Source: Trissonchulus latispiculum
Taxonomy: Eukaryota; Nematoda; Enoplea; Enoplida; Ironidae
DNA length: 64,000 bases
Assembly: GCA_030248195.1 (NCBI GenBank)
Contig: JASAND010018339.1
Location: forward strand, 1-64,000
Direction of reading: 5' to 3'
Every line of letters begins with the position of its first letter. Positions within the stretch are counted from its first letter, which is position 1. The position numbers were made by a program, and so were the translations under genes. Positions 53,998 to 64,000 of this stretch are shown piece by piece. Under the pieces are notes generated by a model. It searched no databases. It saw nothing but the letters and a program-made list of their open reading frames with translations, and was not told the DNA's origin.

Positions 53998-54187
53998 AGC
54001 AGGACTTTATTTTTAAGCTAGAGCTACAACCCCCCCCCCCCCCCACCTGAGCCATAGGTGTAAGGTGGGAGGGGGTCATAGGTGAACCAGGCAGCAGGAC
54101 TTTAGTTTTAAGCTAGAGCTACAACCCCCCCCCCCCCCCCACCTGAGCCATAGGTGTAAGGTGGGAGGGGGTCATAGGTGAACCAGG
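53998..54187. repeat. 95-bp tandem duplication containing C14-C15 runs
   Basis: Units 53998-54092 and 54093-54187 are nearly identical (AGCAGGACTTTA..., long C run, GAGCCATAGGTGTAAGG, ...GTGAACCAGGC). They join the end of the truncated MITE to a CATAGGTGTA element end. Confidence 0.9.
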
Positions 54188-55299
54188 CTACAGATTACCC
54201 CCTGTGTGACCCCCCCCCCTACCCGGTCTCAACTACCCCCCCCCCCCCAAGCCGAGCTCAAACCCCCCACCCCCCCTAAAACCGGGTCCAAACTCCAAAC
54301 CAAGTAAAAAATCCAAAATTTTTGAAAAAATTTTTTGCAATATCTGAAAATTTTTGAAAAAAATTCGCAAAAATAGATGTAAATCAGCTATAAACAGCTA
54401 AAGATGGTTATTCATAGCAATTAAAAGGTAATATACGCAATTATAATTCACAATCTGGCCTAATTTAGGCATATTTTAGCCCAAATTTGTCAATTTTCAA
54501 GCCCTATTTTCGCATACGAATGCTATTGACAGAAGCTTTTGAGTACGTTTTATGTACTGTACATCGAAAAAGGACCATTTTAAGCTAAACAAACTTGGGT
54601 ACAGTTTAGGGGGGTCCCCCTCCCCCAAATTTCGGATTTTGGCGGGGTCCCCCGAGCCAAATTTGGACCTTCTACTCCCCCCCCCCCAACCCAAACAGGT
54701 GGTACACCTATGGAGGGGGTGGGGGGTGTAGCCCCCAAGCATTTCTTCAACCCCCCCTCCAGAAATTTGGGGGGGGGGGTAGTCGCGCCCAAGGCGCGAA
54801 CAAATTGGCCTTGGGTGGGACTATTATTGACCTTATTTTGGACTTGGAAACATGTTGTCAATCAAGTTTTCGAGTTTAAAAACGATGTCTAATGTTAAAA
54901 CCACTTCATAGTTGAATGTTCATTGGCATTAGAAACATAGTTTCCTTTGGGGGGGGGTGGGAGTTGGGGGGGGTGGTGTACCCCCAAAATTTTCGACCAA
55001 ATTTATCCCCCCCCCAGATTTTTTGACGTACCCTCCCCCAACTTTTGGCTATCCCCCCCCGAACCCTCCCAACGATTTTTGGACCCAAAACGTTAGCTAA
55101 ATTTGGTTGAAAAATGGTCATTTTTTGAAAAATTTTTCTAAAATTTTGACCTAAAATCGCTTTAAAACGGTGCAAAAGCGCCTAAAACGTTAAGAACAAG
55201 CCTTATTTTGATGAAAACAGGGCTAAATTACAGAAAATTTTGCATTTTTTGGCCATTTTTCGAAATTTCTGAGGTCCGAATTCTGGGGGGGGGGGGGGG
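54188..55299. other. nested G/C-run-rich elements
   Basis: Alternates G/C homopolymer-rich segments with AT-rich cores full of AAAATTTTTG / CGAAAAAT words. CACCTATGG/CATAGGTGT signposts occur at about 54148 and 54703. A segment near 54800-54940 is an inverted copy of 59340-59480 and 61236-61360. Long proline-rich frames here are homopolymer read-through, not genes. Confidence 0.5.
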
Positions 55300-55712
55300 T
55301 GGGGGGCATAGGTGTGGCTGGCGAAAAAAGTGGGGGTGGGGGTTTGAAAAAAAGTAGGGTGGGGGTTTGGCAAAAAAGGGGGAGGGGGGTCGCGAAAAAG
55401 TCGATTTGGGGGGGAGGGGTAAGAAAAATTTTCGAGGGGGGGGTCGGCGAAAAATCGGTTTTTCGCTAAAATACTGAAAATTTTTCTCAATTTTCAGCAA
55501 TTTTCAGCGATTTTTAAGGTAATAAGGCGAATTTTAGCAATTTTTCGCTAATTTTTTGAAAATTTTCGAATTTTTGGCTAAAAACTTGCAAAATTCCGGG
55601 TAGGGGGTTGAAAATTTTGGGGGGGGGGGGTCGGCCCAAGGCCGATTTGGGGGGAGGGGTAGAAAAATTTTTTAGGGGGGAGGGGTCTGCGACCCCTCTA
55701 TTTGGAGGGGAG
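55300..55712. repeat. dispersed repeat G2, copy 1
   Basis: Starts CATAGGTGTGGCTGGCGAAA and runs through GGGGGTTTGAAAAAAAGT, TTTTCAGCAATTTTCAGCGA and TAATAAGGCGAATTTTAGCA to GGGTCTGCGACCCCTC. Direct match of 59480-59870. Confidence 0.9.
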
Positions 55713-56369
55713 GGGTCCCCCCCCCCCCCCCCCTAACACACCTACCTATGGGTACCCCCCATCACATTTCGGAGGTCGGCCAAGATTTACCCCCCCAGAC
55801 CCAAAGTTCCAGGGAAACTATGATTAGAAACGGCTGAAAATGCGATTTTTGGTATAAGAATTGAAAAATTTTTTGGGGGAGGGTCGGGAGGGTCCTGGGG
55901 GGGGGGGGGTTGGGGGTCTCCAGAGTCCCCCCAGAAAATTTTGGGGGGGAGCCCCCCCCAGAAAATGTTGGGGGGGGGAGCCCCCCCCCCCAGAAAATGT
56001 TGGGGGGGGAGCCCCCCCCATAGGTGTACCTGGGGGGTGGTGGGGGGGGAACCCCTCCCCCCAAATGGAAAAGTGCCGACCCCACCCTCGAAATTTTTGA
56101 GGCAGACCCCACCCCCAAGTTTTTGCCAAAAAATCCAAGTTTCTCGACTAAATGAGCAAAAATGAAGAAATATTGTTGATTTTTAGTTGGAAATAACGTT
56201 TTTTCAGCGAATTCGCGAATTTTTTTCTAAATTTTAGACCGAAAAATTTTTTTACCCCCCCCCCCAATTTCGATTTTTCCGGACCCCACCCAACCTCAAA
56301 CCGGCTGACCCCACCCACCCTAATTTCGGCAACCCCCTCCCCCAACGATTTCTCAAGGTACACCTATGC
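55713..56369. other. G/C-run-rich nest, continued
   Basis: Three tandem-like repeats of CCCCCCAGAAAATGTTGGGGGG lie at 55920-56010. CATAGGTGTACC signposts lie at about 56018 and, inverted, at 56355. Confidence 0.5.
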
Positions 56370-56495
56370 CCCCCCAGAGGGGTCCCTCACCCCCCCAGAA
56401 TCCGGATTTTTCTGGGTAAAAAACCGGAAAAATCCGGTTTTTCGGCGGCCTCCGGCCGCCCTTCATCCCACCCAAAACTTCCCCTCCTGCACATG
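56370..56495 (+). repeat. G/C-run dispersed repeat G1, copy 3
   Basis: GAGGGGTCCCTCACCCCCC, AGAATCCGGATTTTTC, GGCGGCCTCCGGCCGCC and CTCCTGCACATGT, as in 48978-49130. Confidence 0.85.
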
Positions 56496-56866
56496 TCCGC
56501 CCCTCCCCCCATATCGACCTTTTTCGACCCCCCGCCCTCCTTTTTTTTGCCAGACCCCCCCCTCACTACTTTTTTCAAACCCCCACCTCCACTTTTTTCG
56601 CCAGCCACAGCTATGCCCAAAACTCCCCCGGCCCTTTTTGACCCAAAAAAGTTAGCTAAATTTTTGCTCAAATGTGGTCATTAAAAGTTTTCCCAAATTG
56701 TGACTTAAAATCGCTTTAAAACCGCGTATAAACGCCTAAAAATATCAAAACAAGCCTTGTTTTCACTGACACAGCGTTACAGGTCCCAATTTAGGGGTGG
56801 GGGTTTGGGGGGAAGGTATATACCCCAATCACATTTCGCGGGTCGATCAAATTTCTATTAGCTTAC
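56496..56866. other. G/C-run-rich nest, continued
   Basis: Pyrimidine-run DNA, then an AT-rich segment close to 55080-55200 (AAAGTTAGCTAAATTT, AAATCGCTTTAAAAC). Confidence 0.4.
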
Positions 56867-57260
56867 CACTAGCGTAGCCAGGAAAAAATTTCGGGGGGGG
56901 GATGCAAAATTTTTTGGGGGGTCTGGAGGGCGGAGTCCCCCAGAAGCTGAGGAATTTTTCTATTTCGTGACCTTCGTGGAATTTTTACAGAGCATCCTTT
57001 GAAATTACAATAGTATTTAAGACGCAGTGCGTGTGCATGCTCCCAAATGATGCAGAAGCTAGTCAAACTACACCAAATAGGGTAATTGGTGCTCATTTTT
57101 TAGTGCAAAACACATATATATTATTATGGTAGAATACACTTATATATTTACACAAATTTTTTGAAAAATGGGCGTTTTACACACGGCAGGAATAAAATTC
57201 CTGAGGGGCAACACAATTTCGGGGGGGAATTCCCCCCATTCCCCCCCTGGCTACGCGCTG
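56867..57260. mobile_element. hAT-type MITE with 8-bp TSD TAGCTTAC
   Basis: Ends CACTAGCGTAGCCAGG and CCTGGCTACGCGCTG are inverted and begin CA, as hAT ends do. TAGCTTAC stands immediately outside both (56859-56866, 57261-57268), a perfect 8-bp duplication. 394 bp with G-run edges and an AT-rich core. No ORF. Confidence 0.9.
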
Positions 57261-57349
57261 TAGCTTACCCCCATAGGCGTACGTGCAGTGTAATTTGGGG
57301 GAGGGGGGGGGGGGTAGGCAACGCCCCAGCCATTTTTCCAACCCCCCCA

Positions 57350-59115
57350 GAAATTTTGGCACTTATAAAGATGGGGGGACAAAAATTTTGCCTTGGTCCC
57401 CCCTTATGTTTCGAAAAAATAGTTTTGTCTCCGATTTGGATGATAAGGTGCCCCTAGGGTAAATCGAGGTCGCTGATTTCAAAAATCGAATCGAGAGATC
57501 GATCCGATCGATCTATCGATCAGTAGAATCGATCAGTAGATCAAAATCGATCAAAAAATTTTTTGTCTCCGATTTTCGCGAAAAGTCGGGTAATAGGGTA
57601 ATTCGGGGGCGCTGATTCCGAATCTGCGGTCGAAATTTCATGAAAATCTATCCTGCTCCCGCAAAAATCGATTTTCATCGAATTTTTCAAAAATCGTCCA
57701 TAAGTCGAATTTGGCAGCTCTGATCTATAGCCATGGGATGGGGGGGAACCCACATTTTCGGATTTTGGCTGGAACTTTTTAATTATAAGGGTTATCTGAG
57801 AACTTTATATACCGTACTTGGCGTACTTAGAACTTTCTTTTAAGCCTATTTGCACTTCTCTAAGTTGTACCGTTAGAGCGGTATAATACAAAAAGTAGCG
57901 GGGGAAAAACCCAATGGGAGGAAAAACCCAAATGGGGGGAAAAATAAACCCACCCCTCACAGGTCTTAAAAATCGTTCTATCGCAATTCTGACACTTCCA
58001 GTGTAAAATTCAACCCTTTTTTAGTTAGTATGAACCAAAAAACCCGATCCAAGTAGCTTTTTTGAGATCTCATGTATATACCGTTGAAAATGCTGCATCA
58101 ACTGGCCAGGTTTCATAAAGTTTAACACATAAACATAGGGCAATTTTTGAAAAATGCTAAAAATGATGTAATTTGATAAAACTTATTATTCTATCGTGTA
58201 GAGAATGTTTTTTACGTAGAATTGGCTGTTAAAATCCACAATTGTACCTGTATTGGGTCCTCCAGCTGCGAAATGGCACTTTTAAAGTTTTTAGCCCCTA
58301 GCTAGCCACGTAAGCAAAATCGTCCGAATCTGACCGCATAGGATGACGCAGTGTGCTCGATAGTACCGTGCTATAGTCTCTATTTGTTTCCGTGTTGAGT
58401 TGTTAAAAAAATTTTCAAAAAAATTTGGGTGGGTTTTCCCCCCAAAGTGGGTTTTTCCCCGCCACGTTTGGCAATGTGCCAGACTTACGGTACAGCGGAT
58501 CGGTCTAATTTTGGCTGTGTGCAAAGAGAAAGAGTTGCCATCATTGCAGATATTTGCAAAGCTTTTCCAGCCCAACCCAGTCAAAAGTTACATCGGTCCA
58601 AACTTTTGGTAAATTTTTGGATGGTTGAACCTAAAAGTAGTGTTGTCATTTTCAAAATGTCATAAAATAAGCAGGAGTGAACCAAATGACTTGATCTTTA
58701 CGTATATAGGTTAGAAAGAGTCGCGCTTCCTGCTGCTATGTTTTGGAGCTCATATCTCCAACCCATGACCCAGGAGGCGGGTGGGTTTTCCCCCCAAAAA
58801 GGGAGTGGGTTTTTTCACCCCATGGCTAATTTCGACTGCAGATTCGGAATCAGCGTCCCCGAGTTACCCTATAGGCGGCTTTTCGCGAAAATCAGAGACA
58901 AAAATTTTTTTGATCGATTTTGATCGATCGATTCTACTCATCGATCGATTGATCGGATCGATCTCTCGATTCGATTTTTGAAATCAGCGACCTCGATTTA
59001 TCCTAGGGGCACCTTCTCATCCAAATCGGAGACAAAAAAATTTTTTCGAAACGTGAGGGGGGACCAAGGCAAAATTTTTGTCCCCCCCATCTTTATAAGT
59101 GCCGAAATTTTTAGG
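57350..59115. mobile_element. fold-back element with about 350-bp inverted arms
   Basis: Left arm about 57350-57735 and right arm about 58815-59115 are reverse complements with small indels. They share CTTATAAAGATGGGGGGAC, AATCGAGGTCGCTGATTTC, a run of overlapping GATCGAT words and TCGCGAAAA. The 1.1 kb centre holds AT-rich DNA and two stretches of GTGGGTTTT-CCCC, again inverted relative to GGGGGGAACCCAC. No ORF with a known motif. Confidence 0.8.
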
Positions 59116-59479
59116 GGGCCCCCGCCCCCCCCCTCCACTTGGGGGGTTTAGTCATATATGAACCAGGCTACAGTTTGCCTCCTGTGAGACCCCCCTAGAG
59201 AAGGCCAGACCCCCCACCCCCCATACCCGACCTCGACTACTCCCCCCAACCATAGGTGTAAACGGGGATTTGGGTTGGGGGGACCCCCCCCACGACCCCC
59301 CCCAAACCTCCCCAAAAAATTTTTCTATTTTTATGTCAAAAATCGCATTTTCAGCCATTGCTAATGCCAAAAACCATTCAACTATGAAGCAATTTTGACA
59401 CTATACAGGGGTTTTAAACTCGAAAACTTGATTGTCAACATGTTTCTAAGTCTAAAATAAGGTCAATATTGAGCCAGAA
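59116..59479. other. G/C-run-rich nest with empty site of a hAT MITE
   Basis: CATAGGTGTAAACGGGG lies at about 59252. 59340-59370 reads CGCATTTTCAGCCATTGC without interruption, which is the unoccupied form of the site filled at 60859-61233. Confidence 0.6.
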
Positions 59480-59876
59480 ACATAGGTGTGGCTGGCGAAA
59501 AAAGTGGAGATGGGGGTTTGAAAAAAAGTTCGGGTGGGGGTTTGGCAAAAAAGGGGGAGGGGGGGTCGAAAAAAAGCAGATTTGGGGGGAGGGGTAAGAA
59601 AAATTTCTAATTCGAGGGGGGTCGGCGAATGATTTTTCGCTAAAAAACTGAAAATTTTTCTCAATTTTCAGCAATTTTCAGCGATTTTTAAGGTAATAAG
59701 GCGAATTTTAGCAATTTTTCGCTAATTTTTTGAAAAAGTTTCGAATTTTTGGCTAAAAATCTGCAAATATCAGGTAGGGGGTTGACAATATTTAGGGGGG
59801 GGGTCGGCCGAAGGCTATTTGGGGGGAGGGGTAGAAAAAATTTTAGTGGGAGGGTCTGCGACCCCTCCATTTGCGG
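59480..59876. repeat. dispersed repeat G2, copy 2
   Basis: Same orientation as 55300-55712, with a few indels. Confidence 0.9.
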
Positions 59877-60070
59877 CCAGAAAGTCCATAAAACCGTTAC
59901 AAACGTGTATTTCTCGTAATAATAAGCACTTTAAGCCAAAAATCTGGACTTTTTTGAATAATTTTGCAGAATTTACCCTAAAAATACCCAATTTTTGGCC
60001 AATTTTTCGCTCCGGCGGCGCGACTACCCCCCCCCCCCCCCCCCCGTGGGGGAGGGGGGCCCAAAAAATA
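59877..60070. repeat. dispersed repeat G3, copy 1
   Basis: AGAAAGTCCATAAAAC, CACTTTAAGCCAAAAAT, GCAGAATTTACCCTAAAAAT and TTTTTCGCTCCGGCGGCGCG, then a C run. Direct match of 61358-61530. Confidence 0.9.
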
Positions 60071-60858
60071 TTTGGGGGGGGGTTTGTAGACATGGCTAGG
60101 GGGGTTACCCCCCCCCCCCCAAATTACACCTATGCCCCCAACACAGGAAGAACTTTGGTAGGTAAAATCGTTGTAAATTACTGCGCAAGGAACAACGATT
60201 TTACCATGATTTTACAACGAAATTTTAATGAAATTTTAATATTTTTAATGAATGTATATATATATACAATGATTGTATCCGTTTTAACCATGTCCGCTTA
60301 ACGGATTTACAATGGTTTTACATCGATTCTTATACCTACGTATTTTGTACAATAATTTTTACCACGTTGTAAAATTGTGGTAAATCTGTAATAAAATCGT
60401 TGTAAATGAAATTGGACCAATTTCCAATGTTTTTACGACTTTTACAAAGAATTTACAACGTCTCTATAACGATTTTACCACATGGTATATGCGTTTATTG
60501 TAAAATCATGGTAAATGTTTTAAATGTTTTAAAACAAATTTACTACGTGGTAAATACATTGTAAAGTTGTTAAAACTTTTTCAAAAGCATTGTAAAAACG
60601 TTGTAAAAAATTTACCATGATTTTACAGCAAATGTACTGTGTGGTAAAGACGTTGTAAATTCGTTGTAAAAGTTGTAAAAACATTGTAAATTGGTCCAAT
60701 TTCATTAATGACCATAGGTGTAACGGGGATTTGGGTTGGGGGAGGCCCCCTCCCCCCAAATTTTGGGGGCGGGCCCCCTTTTTAGACCTCCCCCGAACCC
60801 CCCCCAAACCTCCCCCAAAATTTTTTTCAATTTTTATGCCAAAAATCGCATTTTGAGC

Positions 60859-61233
60859 CAGGGTTGGGCGAGACCGAGATTTCACCGAGACCGAGACCGA
60901 GAACGAGACTGAGACCAGGGTACCGAGACCGAGACTGACCAAGTCTCGGCTTTTGGGCGAGACCGAGACCGAGACTAGCAATTTTTAGCTTAAACTTAGT
61001 TTCTTCCAGTTTTTCAGGCTTAGACCTAGTATTAGGGGCTTTAACACATAAACCTACGGTTTCCGCACCTCGTTAGTCAATTTTCGTAACACTGATTTAA
61101 TATTTTTGCAGAAATTAGATATTTTCAAAAAATTTCCGGTCTCGGTCCGAGATTGAGACTTTTGGGTGAGCGAGACCGAGACCGAGACTGGCCAAGTCTC
61201 GGCTTTTGGGCGAGACCGAGACTCCCAACCCTG
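60859..61233. mobile_element. hAT-type MITE, (GAGACC)n-rich, TSD TTTTSAGC
   Basis: Ends CAGGGTTGGGCGAGACC and TCCCAACCCTG are inverted, flanked by TTTTGAGC (60851-60858) and TTTTCAGC (61234-61241), an 8-bp duplication with one mismatch. The paralogous site at 59340-59370 lacks the insertion. The interior has GAGACCGAGACC repeats near both ends; the long SVSVS-type frame over it is the repeat read through. Confidence 0.9.
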
Positions 61234-61357
61234 TTTTCAGCCATTGCTAATGCCAAAAAACATTCAACCATTAACTAATTTTAACATTAGACAGGGTTTT
61301 AAAACTTGAAAACTTGATTGCCAACATGTTTCTAACTCCAAAATAGGGCCAATATTG

Positions 61358-61530
61358 CGTCTGAAAGTCCATAAAACGGATGAAAACATGTATAAATTTC
61401 ACGCAATAATGAACACTTTAAGCCAAAAATTTGGACAGTTTTGAAAAATTTTGCAGAATTTACCCTAAAAATACCCTATTTTTGGCCAATTTTTCGCTCC
61501 GGCGGCGCGACTACCCCCCCCCCCACCCCG
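61358..61530. repeat. dispersed repeat G3, copy 2
   Basis: Counterpart of 59877-60070, followed by a C run and a further G-run segment. Confidence 0.85.
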
Positions 61531-61914
61531 TGGGGGGCAGGGGGGGGGGTTTGGGGACCGGGGGCCCCCAAAAATTTTTGTGGGTGGTTTGGAAAAATGG
61601 TTGGGGGGGGGGGGCTACCCCCCAAACCTCCCCCCAATTACCCCTTTACGTTTATAACGACTTTACAAGATTTACCACAATTTTACAACGTGGTAAAATT
61701 ATTGGATATATATATATGTATACGTATAAGAATCGATGTAAAACCATTGTAAATCCGTTAAACTCACATGGTAAAAGCGGATATATATAATCATTGTAAA
61801 TCCATTAAAAAATATTAAAATTTCATTAAAAGTTCGTTGTAAAATCATGGTAGAATCGTTGTACCTTGCGCAGCAATTTACAACGATTTTACGCACCAAA
61901 GTTTTCCTGTGCAA

Positions 61915-62785
61915 GCCGAGCCCAGACCTCCATCCCCCCCTAAATAGGGTACAAACAAGAGAAAAATGCCAAATTCTTGCAAAAATGTTTGCAATTTTTC
62001 AAAAATTTTGTCAAGAAATTGGCTGGAAATAGTTTAAAACGCTAAAAAATGGGTTGTAAAACGCAATACGAGTAGTTTTTGAGTACTTTTACGTCGAAAA
62101 TAGTCGATTTTATGTCAAGAAACGGCCATTTTAGCTGAAAAAAATTGGGTACACTTAAGGGTACAGTTTTTCCCAAACATTTTCGATTTTTAGACCCCCC
62201 AAGCCAGATTTGGACTGTTTACTCCCCTCCCCCAACCCAAACAGGCGCCGAAGACGCGAAAATTGGCCGAAATTTGGGTATTTTTGGGGTAAATTTTGCA
62301 AAAGTTTTCAAAAAAGTGCAAATGTTTGGCTTAACGTGTTTATTATTGAGATTATTGTTTATTTTACATGCGACTGCAAGGAGTTCCTACTTGTATATAA
62401 TTTGAGAGGGTGGGATCTGGGATTTGGCCATTTGGGGTGGGGGTCTGCCTCCAGAATTTCGAGGGTGGGGTCGGGAATTTTCTATTTGGGGGTGGGGCCC
62501 CCCCAGGTAGACCTTTTTGAAAGCGTTTTCTCAAATTTTGCGTAAAATCACTTTGAAACGGTGTAAAACGCCTACAACGTAAAACGTTAAAATAAGCCTT
62601 GTTTTGAAGGAAAACGGAATAAATTACAAAATTTTGCCTTTTCGACCATTTTCTAAATTTCTGATATGCAAATTCTGAGGGGGGTGGGTTGGAGGGTTCG
62701 GTTAGCCCCTCTAACTTTCGGGGGTCGACCACCAAATTTACCTCAGGCTCCAAATTGAAAGTTTTAGAGAAATTATGTATATTAT
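61915..62785. other. G/C-run-rich repeats and a displaced fold-back end
   Basis: 62360-62405 (TTTTACATGCGACTGCAAGG) is an inverted copy of the outer end of the next element (62775-62825). A 370-bp G-rich segment lies between the two, apparently inserted in that family. Confidence 0.5.
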
Positions 62786-63617
62786 ACAAGTAGGAAAAAT
62801 GCTCCTTGCAGTCGCATGTAAAATGCAATATGAGCTAAGGGCAGCATTTAAATACGTAAAAGACAAGAGTTAAAATACTTAATATGAGCCAGCATCTAAA
62901 TGGGTAGAAGACAAGATTCAAAATGCTTAATATGAGCCAGCATTTAATGTCTAGAAGACAAGATTTAAATCCTTAATATGAGCAGCTCGCTTTCTCGGGC
63001 TCATATTGACGCCTTCAAGCTTGTAAGTAAACCTCAAGGTACTCAGTGAGGGTCGGGTAATCGTAATGACGTTATAGCTCTAGCCCCGCATATTATAGCG
63101 CTTGTTATATTACGTTATATATAGTTTAGCTTACATACCAGCTTACATACCTTACTTACTTACATAGCTTGCTATAACTGACTTCTGAAAGAGATGAGCT
63201 GGACTGTAAAAACAGAAATAAGCTGACAAGTAATACGTTTTCGAAATAAAAGCGTTTGTTTTAATTAAATTGCTTAGAGTTATCTTGTGGTTAGACAACT
63301 TGACAAATAAATAGGAATTTGACGCATGTCACATTGGCGAAAATAACGGGCCTTGAAGGAGTCATTTAAGTGGCTGTAAATGTGGCGTCAATATGAGCCC
63401 GAGAAAGCGAGCTGCTCATATTAAGCATTTAAATCTTGTCTTCTAGACATTTAAATGCTGGCTCATATTAAGCATTTTGAATCTTGTCTTCTACCCATTT
63501 AGATGCTGGCTCATATTAAGTATTTTAACTCTTGTCTTTTACGTACGTATTTAAATGCTGCCCTTAGCTCATATTGCATTTTACATGCGACTTGCAAGGA
63601 GCATTTTTCCTACTTGT
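62786..63617. mobile_element. fold-back element with tandem-repeat arms
   Basis: Arms 62786-63013 and 63387-63617 are almost perfect inverted repeats of about 228 bp. Each arm has about three tandem units of about 50 bp (TAATATGAGCCAGCATTTAA, then GAAGACAAGATT). The inner edge is GCTCGCTTTCTCGGGCTCAT. The 370-bp centre is AT-rich with TTACATAC words and no ORF. Confidence 0.9.
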
Positions 63618-63689
63618 CTTCTTCCATTTTTGGTATTGTTGTAGAGAACGTGGCAGCATATTCGATCTCATTTTGACCCACACAGGACC

Positions 63690-64000
63690 CACCCACCGCT
63701 GTTTTTGGGGCTTTTCGCAACGTTGACCCTGGCCGAGGAACCACGGGCGCCCCCGAGGGTCACATCCGTCGGTTTCGGCGAATGCCCATTGAAACGAGCG
63801 TAGTCGATTTGCTATGTATGCCCCCGACCAAAACGTCGAAAAACGCTGTTTTAGACCATTTGACCAGTGGTCAATAGGTCCCCTAGGCCGTAGTGACCAC
63901 TGATCACTTCCAGCGGTTTCGGCAATATGCCCATTGAAACGAGCGTAGTCGATTTACTATAAATGCCCCTGTCCAAAACGCCAAAAAACGCTGTTTTAGG
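63690..64000. repeat. tandem repeat, period 145 bp, running off the window
   Basis: CCCATTGAAACGAGCGTAGT occurs at 63785 and again at 63930. CGGTTTCGGC, GTCGATTT and AACGCTGTTTTAG keep the same spacing. A more diverged partial unit starts at about 63690. Confidence 0.8.

Larger units (their letters stand above)
60142..61911. mobile_element. MITE family F, TSD CAA, subterminal word TTGTAAAATCGTGGTAAA
   Basis: Ends CACAGGAAGAACTTTGG and CCAAAGTTTTCCTGTG are inverted, bordered by CAA on both sides (60139-60141, 61912-61914). About 200 bp inside each end match as inverted repeats, and CGTTGTAAA / TGGTAAAAT words recur through 60160-60700 and 61650-61900. The centre (about 60711-61644) is a later insertion of a CATAGGTGTA-type G/C-run element. 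Confidence 0.8.

Noticed and set aside
60529..60981. 150-codon minus-strand SVSVS-rich frame
   Set aside because: It is the (GAGACC)n repeat at the end of a hAT MITE read through; no protein character.
54300..62830. Many 60-120-codon proline- or glycine-rich frames
   Set aside because: They are homopolymer C/G runs and repeat text read in several frames and on both strands, without ATG context, domains or conservation.
62786..63617. Regular 50-bp repeats resembling a CRISPR array
   Set aside because: The units are adjacent without unique spacers, lie in inverted arms and belong to a eukaryotic fold-back element.

Overview
This is nuclear DNA from an invertebrate animal. It is AT-rich with no operons, coding density is very low, and most of the sequence is transposable-element debris. 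Two intact intronless seven-transmembrane receptor genes are the only probable host genes. Their DRF and NPFIF motifs recall nematode-type chemoreceptors (srsx/srx-like), so a nematode or another small invertebrate is plausible, but nothing here fixes the phylum.

Layout. 0.5-3.1 kb: a palindromic element next to a 2 kb terminal-inverted-repeat element that carries a broken C2H2 zinc-finger gene and has itself been hit by a MITE. 4.7-8.0 kb: first copy of a segmental duplication with receptor gene 1. 9.2-18.1 kb: a young LTR retrotransposon with two apparently identical 472-bp LTRs, a tRNA-Arg-type primer site and a large gag, but no recognisable protease, reverse transcriptase or integrase. 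18.2-27 kb: TTAA-flanked 1 kb MITEs, a CR1/Jockey-type LINE (minus strand) with a 13-bp target duplication, a SINE made of serial hairpins, and arrays of CTTAAGTAGTTTAAG-like repeats. 28-36 kb: two LINE 3' fragments, several MITEs, a Penelope-like reverse transcriptase fragment and a PIF/Harbinger transposase fragment. 36.5-37.2 kb and 51.3-52.1 kb: a second, non-coding segmental duplication. 38.1-41.2 kb: second copy of the receptor duplication with receptor gene 2. 41-49 kb: more MITEs and a decayed Ty3/gypsy integrase whose upstream primer site matches that of the gag-only element. 52-63.6 kb: a dense nest of G/C-run-rich elements, hAT-type MITEs and fold-back elements. The right edge enters a 145-bp tandem repeat.

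How the parts relate. The gag-only LTR element probably relies on a pol-encoding gypsy relative; the decayed gypsy copy with the same primer type is a plausible relative of such a helper. Many MITE families share a GGCC-GTTT-type terminus and, where readable, 3-bp target duplications, but each has its own subterminal repeat word. One such terminus lies beside the Harbinger transposase fragment, which suggests PIF/Harbinger-type mobilisation. The two receptor genes are 92% identical in protein, with a central block of no amino-acid change and reduced nucleotide divergence that suggests gene conversion or strong constraint.
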